Under the pieces are notes generated by a model. The model searched no databases, had not been told where the DNA came from, and was given only the letters and a program-made list of their open reading frames with translations. The translations under genes were made by a program, and so were the position numbers. From Paraburkholderia phenoliruptrix (GTDB lineage: Bacteria; Pseudomonadota; Gammaproteobacteria; Burkholderiales; Burkholderiaceae), in the NCBI RefSeq assembly GCF_902859825.1, contig NZ_CADIKB010000035.1, positions 1 through 64,000 of the forward strand: a stretch of DNA of 64,000 nt, read 5' to 3'. This document shows positions 32,974 to 42,645 of the stretch, in pieces; the stretch's first letter is position 1; each line of letters starts with the position of its first letter.

Positions 32974-34824
32974 ATGAAATCGAATCAAGAGGCAGTGAAG
33001 AAGGACACCGCATTACGCGCCGCGTTGGTGACCACCGCGGTCTGCGCAGCGCTGCTCGCCGCGCGCGGCTTGCACGCGCAGGAAGCGGTCGAGAACGCGA
33101 AGGCCGCCGCCATACCCATCCCGCACGGACCGGTGCAGATGACCATCAGTATGAATCCGGCGCCGGCGCAGCCTGCCAACACGATGCAAAGCGCCGCTGC
33201 GCGCGGCCCGGCCTGCACGCGCACGCAGAGCGAGCAGAGCACGGTCGTGGTCCCCGTCGGCAAGTCGACGCTGATGCAGACCGCCGAACCGGTGCGCAAT
33301 CGCACGCTCGGCAATCCGCTCGTTGCGCAGGCAACGATGGTCTCACCGCAGACGCTCTACGTCGTCGGCATGGCCGTCGGCACGACCAACATGATCGTGC
33401 AAGGCAAGAGCGGCGCATGCGAAGTCATCAACGTGGTGGTGAACGCGGACTCCGGTGGCCTGCAAACTTCGCTGTCCCAACTGATGCCCGACGAGCCCAA
33501 CATTCGCGTATCGACGGTTGCGGGCGATCTCGTGCTGGCGGGCCGCGTCTCAAGCGCACAGGCCGCCGCCCAGGCGCAGGAAATTGCCAAGGCCTATGCG
33601 CGCAGCACGCTGCCCGCTGCCAATGGCGGCACGAACGGCAACGGCGGCGCGCCCGCCAAAGCCGCCACCGTGCTGAACATGATGAGCGTCGACTCGCCGC
33701 AGCAGGTGATGCTCGAAGTGAAGGTCGCGGAAGTCTCGAAGACCGTGCTCAACCAGTTGGGCTCGGCAATGAACATTCAGGGCGGCTTCGGCTCATGGAG
33801 CGGCGCGCTGATCAGCAGCCTGCTCTCGGGCGTGCAAAGCATCGCAGCCGTCAGCAAAGCCAACAACCGGCCGTTCAACGTGGCGGTCGACGGTCAGCAC
33901 GGCGACGACCTCGTGAAGATTCTCGCCGAACCGAACCTCGTCACGCTGAGCGGCCAGGAAGCCACCTTCCTCGCGGGCGGCAAAGTCTTTATTCCGATTC
34001 CGCAGAGCAACCTGAACGGGGTGTCGACCATCATCCTGCAGGAAGAGGAATTCGGCGTCGGCCTGAAGTTCACGCCCACGGTGCTGGCGGGCGGCCGCAT
34101 CAACCTGAAGGTCGCACCGGAAGTGTCGGAGCTGTCGTCCACCGGCGTCACCGTCGGCGCGACGAATACCAACAACCTCACGGTGCTGCCGCTCATCACC
34201 ACGCGCCGCGCCTCCACCACCGTGCAGATGAACGACGGCGAAACCTTCGCGATCGGCGGCCTCATCAAGAGCAACGCGGCGGGTACGCTGAAGGCGATTC
34301 CCGGCGTCGGCGAAGTGCCGGTGCTCGGCGCGCTCTTCAGGAGCACGTCGTATCAGCAGGACCGCACGGAACTCATTTTCATCATCACGCCGCATCTCGT
34401 GAAGCCGCTGCAAGCGGTAGCGAATTTGCCGCTGCCTACGGACCGTCTGAAGACGCCGAACGAAGCCGACGTCTATCTGCTCGGCAACATGGAAGGCCGC
34501 GATCCCGCCGGCAGCAGGAAGCCCGCACCGCCCATGCCCGCGCCGACGCCGTCCCCGGCAATGGCTCCGGCACCGTCGCAACCGCAAGCCCCGGCTGCAC
34601 AGCCGGCCAGCGAACCGCCCGTATCGGCGATGGTGCCGACGCCCGCTGCCATCGCCACGCCGCTGCCCGAGCCGCAAGTCAGCACGCCGGCTGAAGACAG
34701 CAAGCCCGCATACGAGGCCGCCGCCCACGCCGCCCAGGTGGAAGCGAACGCCGCGCAGATCGCCGCGCGCGAAACGCTGCCCGCCGACAAACCGCGCTCG
34801 CCGTCCGCCCGCGCTCACAACTAA
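32974..34824 (+). CDS. cpaC: Flp pilus outer-membrane secretin CpaC/RcpA
   Basis: 616 residues, longer than many CpaC proteins because of a C-terminal Pro/Ala-rich tail (about 510-600, PAPPMPAPTPSPAMAPAPSQ and onward). Signal sequence at the N-terminus (AALVTTAVCAALLAARGLHA). N-terminal pilus-secretin domain about 95-160, BON-like domain (NIRVSTVAGDLVLAGRVSS), then the secretin core with VEVKVAEVSK-like strand and GLKFTPTVLAGGRINLKVAP and FAIGGLIKSNAAG. It forms the outer-membrane pore for the pilus. Confidence 0.94.
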   Translation: MKSNQEAVKKDTALRAALVTTAVCAALLAARGLHAQEAVENAKAAAIPIPHGPVQMTISMNPAPAQPANTMQSAAARGPACTRTQSEQSTVVVPVGKSTLMQTAEPVRNRTLGNPLVAQATMVSPQTLYVVGMAVGTTNMIVQGKSGACEVINVVVNADSGGLQTSLSQLMPDEPNIRVSTVAGDLVLAGRVSSAQAAAQAQEIAKAYARSTLPAANGGTNGNGGAPAKAATVLNMMSVDSPQQVMLEVKVAEVSKTVLNQLGSAMNIQGGFGSWSGALISSLLSGVQSIAAVSKANNRPFNVAVDGQHGDDLVKILAEPNLVTLSGQEATFLAGGKVFIPIPQSNLNGVSTIILQEEEFGVGLKFTPTVLAGGRINLKVAPEVSELSSTGVTVGATNTNNLTVLPLITTRRASTTVQMNDGETFAIGGLIKSNAAGTLKAIPGVGEVPVLGALFRSTSYQQDRTELIFIITPHLVKPLQAVANLPLPTDRLKTPNEADVYLLGNMEGRDPAGSRKPAPPMPAPTPSPAMAPAPSQPQAPAAQPASEPPVSAMVPTPAAIATPLPEPQVSTPAEDSKPAYEAAAHAAQVEANAAQIAARETLPADKPRSPSARAHN

Positions 34825-34844
34825 ACGCATCCCCGGAGAACATC

Positions 34845-35189
34845 ATGACCAATCGCACCATTTCCTTCTCGCGCTGGGCTGCGTTACTCGTGCCGGCGTG
34901 CCTCACGCTCAACGGCTGCATGTCGACGACACCGGACTTCGACCGGCACTTCGGCGAATCCGTGAGGAGCTTCACCGCGGCGCAGATCATCGATCCGGAC
35001 GCGGCCACGAAAAACCCGTCGACGCCGGGTGTCGACGGCAAGGCAGCCGTGGGCGCAATGGCGAACTACAGCGCGTCGTTCAAGGCGCCGCCGCGAACCG
35101 CCAATGCGTTCGTGATCGGCGTGGGCGGCAGCGGCCCGGGTGCTGCCGCCGACAGCGGGGGCATGGCTGCGCCCGCAAACGGCGAATAG
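34845..35189 (+). CDS. Tad-locus lipoprotein (CpaD/RcpB position)
   Basis: 114 residues. Lipoprotein signal with lipobox LNGC, acylated Cys25. The mature part has FDRHFGESVRSFTAAQIIDP, a short motif shared by small lipoproteins found between cpaC and cpaE in beta-proteobacterial tad loci, then a Gly/Ala-rich tail. It lies where cpaD lies in other bacteria but is shorter than CpaD. It probably helps place the secretin in the outer membrane. Confidence 0.82.
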   Translation: MTNRTISFSRWAALLVPACLTLNGCMSTTPDFDRHFGESVRSFTAAQIIDPDAATKNPSTPGVDGKAAVGAMANYSASFKAPPRTANAFVIGVGGSGPGAAADSGGMAAPANGE

Positions 35190-35261
35190 CAACATGCGCC
35201 CGGCGGCGGTGCGAGCCGCTGCCGGACCGACCAGGCAACGATTTCCGCGGATGACAACATC

Positions 35262-36473
35262 ATGATCAATATCCTCATCAACTCCGAGCACGCAGGCCGA
35301 ATGTCCGAAGTCGTTCGCCTCGTGACGGACTGCGGCAATTGCACGACGACCCGCATGCTGGGCGCGCCCTCCACGTTGCTCGAACGCGGCGACAGTCTGG
35401 ATGCATTCGATGTCCTGATCATCGACGCGTCGTCGCCCGAGCGCGCCGAACTCGACTCGGTCAACGTGCTCGTGCACCGCTATCCGCGCCTCACGTGCCT
35501 GCTGCTGTTGCCGCAGACCTCGCCCGACACGTTGATCGCGGCGATGCGCGCCGGCATCCGCGACGTGCTGAACTGGCCGCTCGACGCCCGCGCGCTAGGC
35601 GACGCCGTGCAGCGCGCGATGGCCCCGCACGCCGGCGACGCGCGCCACGAAACGCACATGGTGTCGTTCATTTCGTGCAAGGGCGGCGCGGGCACGAGTC
35701 TCATCGCGGCCAACGTGGGCCACGCGATCGCGACGCTGCACAACAAGCGCGTGTTGCTCGTCGATCTGAACCAGATGTTCGCGGACGCCGCGTTTCTCGT
35801 CAGCGACCAGGAGCCGCCGTCGACCTTGCCGCAGATGTGCGCGCAGATCGAGCGCATCGACGCCGCGTTTCTGGAGGCATCGCTCACGCATGTCACCCCC
35901 GGCTTTCATGTGCTTGCGGGCGCGGGCGATCCGCTGAAGGCGCTAGAAATCCACGAAGAGCAGCTCGAATGGATTCTCGGCGTGGCGGCGCCGCGCTACG
36001 ACGTCGTGCTGTTCGACCTCGGCCAGAGCATCAATGCGCTTTCAATCGTGGCACTGGATCGCAGCGCGGAGATTCACATGGTGCTTCAGGCGAGCATGCC
36101 GTATGTGCGGGCGGCGCGCCGTCTGCAGGAAATGCTGGTCGCCCTCGCCTATTCGCCCGAGCGGTTGCGCCTCCTGCTCAACCGGCACCGCCGCCACGAC
36201 GAGCGAGCCGCGAGCGCGCTCGAACAGGTGCTCGGCAAGCGCCCTTCGCATGTGATCGCCGACGACCCGCAAGCGGCGAGCGAAGCCGTCAATCTCGGCG
36301 AACCGTTGCTGAAGGTGGCGCGCAACAGTGCGCTCGCGCGCGGCGTGCAGGCGCTCGCACAAAGCATCGTCAATCAGTCGACGGGCGTCGTCCCGCAGAA
36401 GAAGCGCGACGAACCGCTGCTGAGCCGCCTCTTCGGCCGCTCCGCCACACAGCGGCAGTCGACGGCGTCATAA
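35262..36473 (+). CDS. tadZ: Pilus assembly polar-localisation ATPase TadZ/CpaE
   Basis: 403 residues. An N-terminal receiver-like domain (about 1-120, with LDAFDVLIIDASSPER) is followed by a MinD/ParA-type ATPase with a deviant Walker A CKGGAGTSLIAANV (139-152) and switch region VVLFDLGQSINALS. The canonical signature lysine is Lys140; the usual GKT is replaced by GTS, as in other TadZ proteins with weak ATPase. It targets the pilus machine in the cell. Confidence 0.93.
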   Translation: MINILINSEHAGRMSEVVRLVTDCGNCTTTRMLGAPSTLLERGDSLDAFDVLIIDASSPERAELDSVNVLVHRYPRLTCLLLLPQTSPDTLIAAMRAGIRDVLNWPLDARALGDAVQRAMAPHAGDARHETHMVSFISCKGGAGTSLIAANVGHAIATLHNKRVLLVDLNQMFADAAFLVSDQEPPSTLPQMCAQIERIDAAFLEASLTHVTPGFHVLAGAGDPLKALEIHEEQLEWILGVAAPRYDVVLFDLGQSINALSIVALDRSAEIHMVLQASMPYVRAARRLQEMLVALAYSPERLRLLLNRHRRHDERAASALEQVLGKRPSHVIADDPQAASEAVNLGEPLLKVARNSALARGVQALAQSIVNQSTGVVPQKKRDEPLLSRLFGRSATQRQSTAS

Positions 36474-36492
36474 CGTCAGCCAGGAGAATCTC

Positions 36493-37860
36493 ATGTCACT
36501 ACGCGAACAGATGTCGTCACAGGCAGTCCACGCATTGCCGGATCGTCAGCCGGGCCCGCGCGCGCCGCTCGGCCTCGCGCGCGCCGCCTATCAGACGCTC
36601 AAGCGCAAGGTCCACGAAGCCGTGCTCGACCGCGTCGAACTCGAACGCCTCGCCCGCCTGCCCACGGAACAGGTTCGCCAGGAAATCGGCGGGCTGATTG
36701 CGCGCATCCTCGAAGAAGACAAGGCGCCCGTCAACGATCTGGAACGCAGACAGTTGACGACCGACATTCACGACGAAATGTTCGGCTTCGGTCCGCTCGA
36801 AGCGCTGCTGCGCGACCCGACCGTGTCGGACATTCTCGTCAACACGCACCGCACCACCTATGTGGAACGCCGCGGCCGTCTCGAACTGACGGACGTCACT
36901 TTCTACGACGACGCCCATCTGATGAAGGTGATCGAAAAGATCGTCTCGCGGGTCGGGCGGCGCATCGACGAATCGAGCCCGATGGTCGACGCACGGCTGC
37001 CCGACGGCTCGCGCGTGAACGCGATCATTCCGCCCTCAGCCGTGGATGGACCGCTCATGTCGATTCGCCGTTTTGCGGTGAATCCGCTGCAGATGAGCGA
37101 CCTGATCGCGTCGCAAAGCCTGACGCCGCCGATGGCCGAATTGCTCGACGCGCTCACGCGCGCCAAGGTCAACGTGCTGGTGTCGGGCGGCACGGGCAGC
37201 GGCAAGACCACGCTGCTCAACATCCTGTCGGGCTTCATTCCCGAGGGCGAGCGCGTTGTCACGATTGAAGACGCCGCCGAACTCCAGCTGCGCCAGCATC
37301 ACGTGCTGCGCCTCGAAACGCGGCCGCCGAATGTCGAGGGACGCGGTGAAGTCACGCAACGCACGCTCGTGCGCAACGCGCTGCGGATGCGGCCCGATCG
37401 CATCATCCTCGGCGAAGTGCGCGGCGCCGAAGCGCTCGACATGCTCAACGCGATGAACACCGGCCACGAAGGCTCGCTCGCGACGATTCACGCGAACACG
37501 CCGCGCGACGCGCTCACGCGCCTCGAGAACATGATCAGCCTCGCGGGCCTCGCGCTGCCGCCCAAGAACTTGCGTCAGCAGATTTCGTCCGCCATCTCGG
37601 TGGTGGTGCAGGTCGCGCGCCTGAACGACGGGCGCCGCAAGGTCGTCAGCATTCAGGAATTGACCGGCATGGAAGGCGAGATGGTGAACATGCAGGAGAT
37701 TTTCACCTTCCGGCGAACCGGCGTCGATCAGAACGGCGCGGTGCGCGGTCACTTCTGCGCGACCGGCGTGAGGCCAAGGTTCACGGAGCGCCTGCAGGCC
37801 TTCGGCATTACGCTGCCCGACCAGCTCTACGACCCGAGCCGGCACTTCGAGACGGCATGA
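36493..37860 (+). CDS. tadA: Flp pilus secretion ATPase TadA/CpaF
   Basis: 455 residues of the type II/IV secretion ATPase family. Walker A GGTGSGKTTLLN (232-243), Asp box VTIEDAAELQLRQHH, Walker B-like RPDRIILGEVRGAEALDML, His box MNTGHEGSLATIHANTPRDA. The N-terminal CpaF domain (DEMFGFGPLEALLRDP, then VSDILVNTHRTTYVERRG) is intact. It powers pilus extension, and in some systems retraction. Confidence 0.95.
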   Translation: MSLREQMSSQAVHALPDRQPGPRAPLGLARAAYQTLKRKVHEAVLDRVELERLARLPTEQVRQEIGGLIARILEEDKAPVNDLERRQLTTDIHDEMFGFGPLEALLRDPTVSDILVNTHRTTYVERRGRLELTDVTFYDDAHLMKVIEKIVSRVGRRIDESSPMVDARLPDGSRVNAIIPPSAVDGPLMSIRRFAVNPLQMSDLIASQSLTPPMAELLDALTRAKVNVLVSGGTGSGKTTLLNILSGFIPEGERVVTIEDAAELQLRQHHVLRLETRPPNVEGRGEVTQRTLVRNALRMRPDRIILGEVRGAEALDMLNAMNTGHEGSLATIHANTPRDALTRLENMISLAGLALPPKNLRQQISSAISVVVQVARLNDGRRKVVSIQELTGMEGEMVNMQEIFTFRRTGVDQNGAVRGHFCATGVRPRFTERLQAFGITLPDQLYDPSRHFETA

Positions 37861-37896
37861 CGCCGGCGGCACGCGGCTCATTTTTGTGAGGCTTTC

Positions 37897-38880
37897 ATGA
37901 ATCCTATCTTCTACGCCTTCGCCATCCTGCTGTTCATCGCCGTGGTCCTCGGTATCGAGGGGCTGTATCAGTGGTGGAACAGCCATCACGGCCCCGCCGC
38001 GCGCCGCCTCGATCAACGCATCCAGGCGCTGTCGGCCGGCGCGCATGCGAGCAGCGAGCGCCTCTCCATCCTCAAGGAGCGCATGCTGAGCAATTCGGCG
38101 CCGCTCCATGCGCTGATGATGCGCGTGCCGCGCATTCATCTGCTCGACCGGTTCATCGTGCAGTCGGGCTTGAGCCTCACGGTGGGGCGGCTCGCGACGC
38201 ATAGCGTCGTGGCACTCGTGGTCGTGCTGCTCGCGGCGAGCTTCGCTCCGGTGCAACTGCCGGCGCTCATCACGGCGCTCGTCGCCTTTGCCGCCTTTGT
38301 CTTTCCGACGCTGCGCATGCTCCGCGCCCGCAGCAAGCGCCTGCGCCTTCTCGAGCGCCAACTGCCGGAAGCCGCGGACATGATCAGCCGGGCACTGCGA
38401 GCAGGGCATTCGTTCTCGAGCGCGATCGGCATGCTCGGCAACGAGTTCGCGGAGCCCACAGGCGGCGAGTTTCGCATTGTCTTCGACGAGATCAACTACG
38501 GCGTCACGCTCAACGAAGCGCTTCTCAACCTGGCGACGCGCGTGCCGGTGCGCGACCTGCGCTTCTTCGTGATCGCAGTGCTGATCCAGCGCGAAACCGG
38601 CGGCAATCTCGCGGAGATTCTCGACGGTATCGCCTCGCTCGTACGCGAACGGCTGCGCCTGTTCGACCAGGTGCGCGTGCTGTCAGCCGAGGGACGCCTC
38701 TCGGCGTGGATTATCGGGCTCCTGCCGTTCGCCGCCGCAGGCGGAATGAATCTGCTGAACCCGAGCTTTCTCTCCGTGCTCTGGGAAGATCCCGCCGGCC
38801 TCAAGGTGATCGAAGCGGTGCTCGTTTCCATGGTGTTCGGCGTGCTGTGGATGCGGCGAATCGTGCGGATTCGCGTGTGA
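37897..38880 (+). CDS. tadB: Flp pilus inner-membrane platform protein TadB
   Basis: 327 residues. One N-terminal helix, two central helices (VVALVVVLLAASFAPVQLPA region), the GspF-type cytoplasmic domain (LPEAADMISRALRAGHSFSS, about 158) and two C-terminal helices. RDLRFFVIAVLIQRETGGNL is the conserved F-domain core. It forms the membrane base with TadC. Confidence 0.94.
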   Translation: MNPIFYAFAILLFIAVVLGIEGLYQWWNSHHGPAARRLDQRIQALSAGAHASSERLSILKERMLSNSAPLHALMMRVPRIHLLDRFIVQSGLSLTVGRLATHSVVALVVVLLAASFAPVQLPALITALVAFAAFVFPTLRMLRARSKRLRLLERQLPEAADMISRALRAGHSFSSAIGMLGNEFAEPTGGEFRIVFDEINYGVTLNEALLNLATRVPVRDLRFFVIAVLIQRETGGNLAEILDGIASLVRERLRLFDQVRVLSAEGRLSAWIIGLLPFAAAGGMNLLNPSFLSVLWEDPAGLKVIEAVLVSMVFGVLWMRRIVRIRV

Positions 38881-38918
38881 GGCCGGCATCGCGTGACAAG
38901 AACAGATAAGGGGGAATC

Positions 38919-39878
38919 ATGATGCAAACGCTCGATTCAGCCAACATGCTGCTGTTAGGCGGCGTGTTCTTGGCAGCCTTTGCCGCTGTCGTTGCCGTCA
39001 TGTGGTGGATGACGCCGAGGGACATGCAGCGCCGCATCGAACAGGCGGGCGGCGTGTCGCTCGCGCCGGAGGCACCGTCCCCGGTCGCATCGGGATGGGC
39101 CGAAAAAATCGCGGACATGTCGCGGCCCATTTCGCAGTTGTCCATTCCGAAGGAAGGCTGGGAAGACTCGCCGCTGCGGCTGCGCCTTATGAACGCGGGC
39201 TGGCGTTCGTCGACGGCAGCTGCGCTCTACTTCGCGGCGAAAACGGTGCTCGCGCTGCTGCTGCCTTTGCTCGGCCTCGCCGCGTTGATGCAGATGCCGT
39301 CCGTCAACGGACAGTTTGCCGTGAGCGCACTCATTCTCGCGATGCTGGCGGCCATCGGCTACTACGTGCCCAACGCGGTGCTGGCGCGCTGCCGTGCGCG
39401 GCGGCAGCGCGCGATTGTCGAGGGCTTTCCCGATGCGCTCGATCTGCTGACCGTCTGCGTCGAAGCGGGCCTCGGCATGGACGCCGCGCTAATGCGCGTG
39501 GCGGGCGAAATGCAGCTCGCGAGTCCCGAAGTCGCCAGCGAATTGCAACTGATGTTGCTGGAGCTGCGTTCGGGTTTCACCAAAGAGAAGGCGCTGCGCA
39601 ACTTCGCGTTACGCACGGGCGTCGACGACATCGACACGTTTGCGTCGATGCTGGTGCAGGCTGAACGCTTCGGCACGAGCATCGGCGCTTCGCTGCGCGT
39701 CATGTCGGACACGCTGCGCACGCGCCGCAGAATGCGCGCCGAAGAACGCGCCGCGAAGATCGCGTTGAAGCTGCTGTTTCCGCTGATCTTCTGCATCTTC
39801 CCGGCGCTGATGACGGTGCTGATGGGGCCCGCGTTCATTCACATCTACCGCGTGCTGCTGCCGACGCTCGGTACGTGA
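38919..39878 (+). CDS. tadC: Flp pilus inner-membrane platform protein TadC
   Basis: 319 residues. Same architecture as TadB: N-terminal helix, a helix pair near 100-150, the GspF-type domain (FPDALDLLTVCVEAGLGMDA, about 170) with FASMLVQAERFGTSIGASLR, and a C-terminal membrane anchor. GGGGGA precedes two adjacent ATGs (38919, 38922). It pairs with TadB. Confidence 0.94.
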   Translation: MMQTLDSANMLLLGGVFLAAFAAVVAVMWWMTPRDMQRRIEQAGGVSLAPEAPSPVASGWAEKIADMSRPISQLSIPKEGWEDSPLRLRLMNAGWRSSTAAALYFAAKTVLALLLPLLGLAALMQMPSVNGQFAVSALILAMLAAIGYYVPNAVLARCRARRQRAIVEGFPDALDLLTVCVEAGLGMDAALMRVAGEMQLASPEVASELQLMLLELRSGFTKEKALRNFALRTGVDDIDTFASMLVQAERFGTSIGASLRVMSDTLRTRRRMRAEERAAKIALKLLFPLIFCIFPALMTVLMGPAFIHIYRVLLPTLGT

Positions 39879-39944
39879 ACGACATCTATCGGGAACAGCG
39901 CCGCGCATGAAACGCGAAACCGCGGCGCGCACAGGGGACACGAA

Positions 39945-40520
39945 ATGAACCATAAGACAAGGCATTTTCCGGCTTCGGCGGGCGCGCGCCCGGCTGGCGC
40001 CGAGCTGCCGCATCGTCAGTCACGCGGCGCGGAAAACGGCACAGGACGCCGTCAACAGCGGCTGGTCGCGGCGCACGCAGGACGCACGCTGCTTGCGTTG
40101 CGCAGACGCGGGCCGCGCCGCGAAGCGGGGGTCGCGGTGGTCGAGTTCGGGCTCATTCTGCCGCTTCTCTTGCTGCTCGTGTTCGGTATGGTCGAATTCA
40201 GCATCGCGCTGTACGACAAGGCGGTCATTACCAACGCGAGCCGGGAAGCGGCACGCGCCGGCGTCATGTACAAGGTGCCGGTGCTGACGCCCGCGCAGAT
40301 CACCACCGTCGCGCAGAACTATGCGTCGACGTATCTGATCACCTTCGGCACCTCGACGCCGGTGAGCGTGGCCGTCGATCAATCGGCGGGCACGACGACG
40401 GGCCAGCCGCTCAAGGTCACGCTCACCTATTCGTACAGCGGCGTCGGACTCGGCTCGATCGTCACTCAACTGGTGGGCACGGTGCCGCTCACCGCCGTCA
40501 CCACCATGAACTACGAATAG
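39945..40520 (+). CDS. tadE: TadE-like pseudopilin with long N-terminal extension
   Basis: 191 residues. The pilin-like segment begins late: Gly62 followed by VAVVEFGLILPLLLLLVFGM puts Glu at +5 after a cleavage point, as expected for TadV processing. The TadE hallmark ALYDKAVITNASREAARAGV follows. The 60-residue basic leader is much longer than usual, and could be an artefact of start choice; AGGGGA before ATG 39945 supports it. A minor pilus subunit or initiator. Confidence 0.88.
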   Translation: MNHKTRHFPASAGARPAGAELPHRQSRGAENGTGRRQQRLVAAHAGRTLLALRRRGPRREAGVAVVEFGLILPLLLLLVFGMVEFSIALYDKAVITNASREAARAGVMYKVPVLTPAQITTVAQNYASTYLITFGTSTPVSVAVDQSAGTTTGQPLKVTLTYSYSGVGLGSIVTQLVGTVPLTAVTTMNYE

Positions 40521-40588
40521 CGAGCGAAGACGCAGCGGCGAGCCGATGGCCGCTGCCTGACGCAATCCACACGCGATGGAGGTCCAAC

Positions 40589-41650
40589 ATGCAAGCCAGA
40601 AAAAGCCATAGGGCGGCGCGCGAGCGCCAACGCGGCGCGGTCGCCGTGATGACCGCACTGTGTCTGACCGCGCTGGTCGGCACAACGGCACTCGCGGTCG
40701 ATCTGGGCCGCGCGTGGGTCGTGCGCAACGAATTGCAGAATGCCGCCGACGCCGCGGCGCTCGCTGGCGCGGGTTCGCTCGGGCCGAATTACAAGAGTCC
40801 GGACTGGACGCAGGCGGCGGCGAAGGCGCAATCCGCGATCACGTTGAACAAGACCGAGGGCGTTGCGCTTGTGACGGCCCAGGTGCAGACCGGCTACTGG
40901 AACGTGAAGGGCACGCCCGCGGGCATGCAGGCGCTGCCGGTCCCTGCGCCGGGCGCCTACGACCGGCCCGCGGTACAGGTCACGGTGAGCCGCGCGGCCG
41001 GGCAGAACGGCGGACCGCTGTCGCTCGTGCTCGCGCCGGTTCTCGGCATCACCACCATGCCGATCAGCGCGACGGCCGTGGCGGTCATCTCGGCACCGGG
41101 TTATGCGGGGCCGGGAGCGCTTTTTCCGCAGGCTATTTCGCAGTGTCTTTACTCGGCGTACTGGAATGCGACGACGGGACAGCCGGTGAACGATCCTGCG
41201 ACAGGCCAGCCTCAGGAGTTCAAGATCGGCTCCGCCTATAACTATCCCGGGTGCGCGGCAGGCATGGGCTCCGGACAGTGGACGTCGTTCCAGCTCAACG
41301 TTCAGGACGTGACCTCGATTCGCAATCTGATCGCCAACGGCAACCCGACGCCGCTGCAAATCGGCGATATGACGTGGATCCAGTCAGGCCTGAAAAACTC
41401 GATCTACAACAATGTGCCGTACCCCGCCGATGTGCTGCTGCCGGTCGTCGCGTCGTTGGGCAGCGGCACGACGGGTAGCACGGTGCCGATAGTCGCGTTT
41501 GCGCCTTTTCACATAGACAACGCGGACAACGGCAGCAATCCGTATATTTCCGGCCACTTCATCGCCGGTTATAAAGCAGCGTCGGCGAGCGGCGGCTCCG
41601 GCTCGGCGACGTATTACGGTGCCGTCACTGCGCCGAGCCTCGCTAACTGA
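40589..41650 (+). CDS. tadG: TadG-like pilus assembly protein
   Basis: 353 residues. The N-terminal TadG-type segment ERQRGAVAVMTALCLTALVG with one helix is followed by the conserved AVDLGRAWVVRNELQNAADA and AALAGAGSL. The rest is an extracytoplasmic beta-rich domain with two cysteines (about 188 and 218) likely bonded. It ends the tad operon; the strong terminator lies 186 bases on. No tadD or tadF gene is seen in the locus. Confidence 0.88.
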   Translation: MQARKSHRAARERQRGAVAVMTALCLTALVGTTALAVDLGRAWVVRNELQNAADAAALAGAGSLGPNYKSPDWTQAAAKAQSAITLNKTEGVALVTAQVQTGYWNVKGTPAGMQALPVPAPGAYDRPAVQVTVSRAAGQNGGPLSLVLAPVLGITTMPISATAVAVISAPGYAGPGALFPQAISQCLYSAYWNATTGQPVNDPATGQPQEFKIGSAYNYPGCAAGMGSGQWTSFQLNVQDVTSIRNLIANGNPTPLQIGDMTWIQSGLKNSIYNNVPYPADVLLPVVASLGSGTTGSTVPIVAFAPFHIDNADNGSNPYISGHFIAGYKAASASGGSGSATYYGAVTAPSLAN

Positions 41651-41836
41651 CGCCTTTCGCCTCACCGTCGCCGCCTCGCCACTCGCATCCGCAGCGAACC
41701 CACCTGCCGGGAACGTTCGCTGCGGGTAACCAGCAAAGCGCCCGCCATCGCGACGACGCAAGCTGTTCGCAAGCCGTTCCAAGCGGGCGCCAGTCAATTT
41801 TTTCAACGCTTCATGTAAGCCTTTCATGTGCGTATC

Positions 41837-41860
41837 CCCGCGCGTCTCGCGCGGGTTTTT
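41837..41860 (+). terminator. Rho-independent terminator at the end of the tad operon
   Basis: CCCGCGCG, loop TCT, CGCGCGGG and five T: a perfect 8-bp GC stem. It is only 24 bases before the start of the DUF3005-like gene, whose ribosome site follows directly, so that gene must either read through or be cut off by this hairpin. Confidence 0.93.
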
Positions 41861-41883
41861 CGCACGACGGCAGGAGTCGCGCT

Positions 41884-42465
41884 ATGCAGAACGCAGAACA
41901 GAATCCCACGCAAAAACAGCAGAACGAAATGGCGGCAAAAAGTCCGGCGCAGACGCCCGCGACGGGCACCGCCTCCCCGGACGCGCGCACGCAGGCGAAG
42001 GAATTCGGCAGCTCGAGCAACGCGGGCTCGGCTGAGCCGACGCCGCGCAAGAGCAACGCGTCGAACCTGCCGCCCATCGACCTCGACGCCGTCACCGCCG
42101 ACTCCCCCGACCCGCTGCACCGCGCGAAGAGCCGCACGGTTTCCGTCGACACGGCGAACACCGCGGGAACCGACAACACCGTCGACACGGACGCGAAGAA
42201 CCTGGAAGCGAGAAAAAACGCGTCTTTGTGGCACGACAACGTGATTTCGTCGAACGCGACACTGGAGAACCATGTGCCGGCGCCCGCGGCGGGGCTCGGC
42301 GGCATCGACAGCCGCGAAGGCGGCAACCTGCCGCTCGTCGCCGCGCGCGACGGCTGGCGGGTGACCTATCGCGGCACCGTCTACATCGAGCGAAGGAACG
42401 GTGCGCTCGCGGAGCACGTCATTCAGTTCGATGCCCTTCGCCCGGGCGACGAGAGCGGCACTTAA
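41884..42465 (+). CDS. DUF3005-like hypothetical protein
   Basis: 193 residues. The first 90 residues are low-complexity (Gln/Asn/Thr/Pro-rich). The C-terminal half holds TDNTVDTDAKNLEARKNASL, then SSNATLENHVPAPAAGLGGI and DSREGGNLPLVAARDGWRVT, which I recognise as the DUF3005 type known from Burkholderia relatives. Function unknown. It starts directly behind the tad terminator with CAGGAG. Confidence 0.7.
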   Translation: MQNAEQNPTQKQQNEMAAKSPAQTPATGTASPDARTQAKEFGSSSNAGSAEPTPRKSNASNLPPIDLDAVTADSPDPLHRAKSRTVSVDTANTAGTDNTVDTDAKNLEARKNASLWHDNVISSNATLENHVPAPAAGLGGIDSREGGNLPLVAARDGWRVTYRGTVYIERRNGALAEHVIQFDALRPGDESGT

Positions 42466-42645
42466 CCGGTGCACAACTGAACGCAAGCGCGTATTGCCGC
42501 GGATAGGGGCGCATCAGCATCCGCATAGACGGCGCAACGTCACGAGGCACGGCACTTGCGCAGCTCCTTCGCCGGACACATGGAGCCCTTTCCGCATGGA
42601 AGGACAACCTGTCGCCTGCCGGCGCGCAAGTTCGGGAAGGGCACC

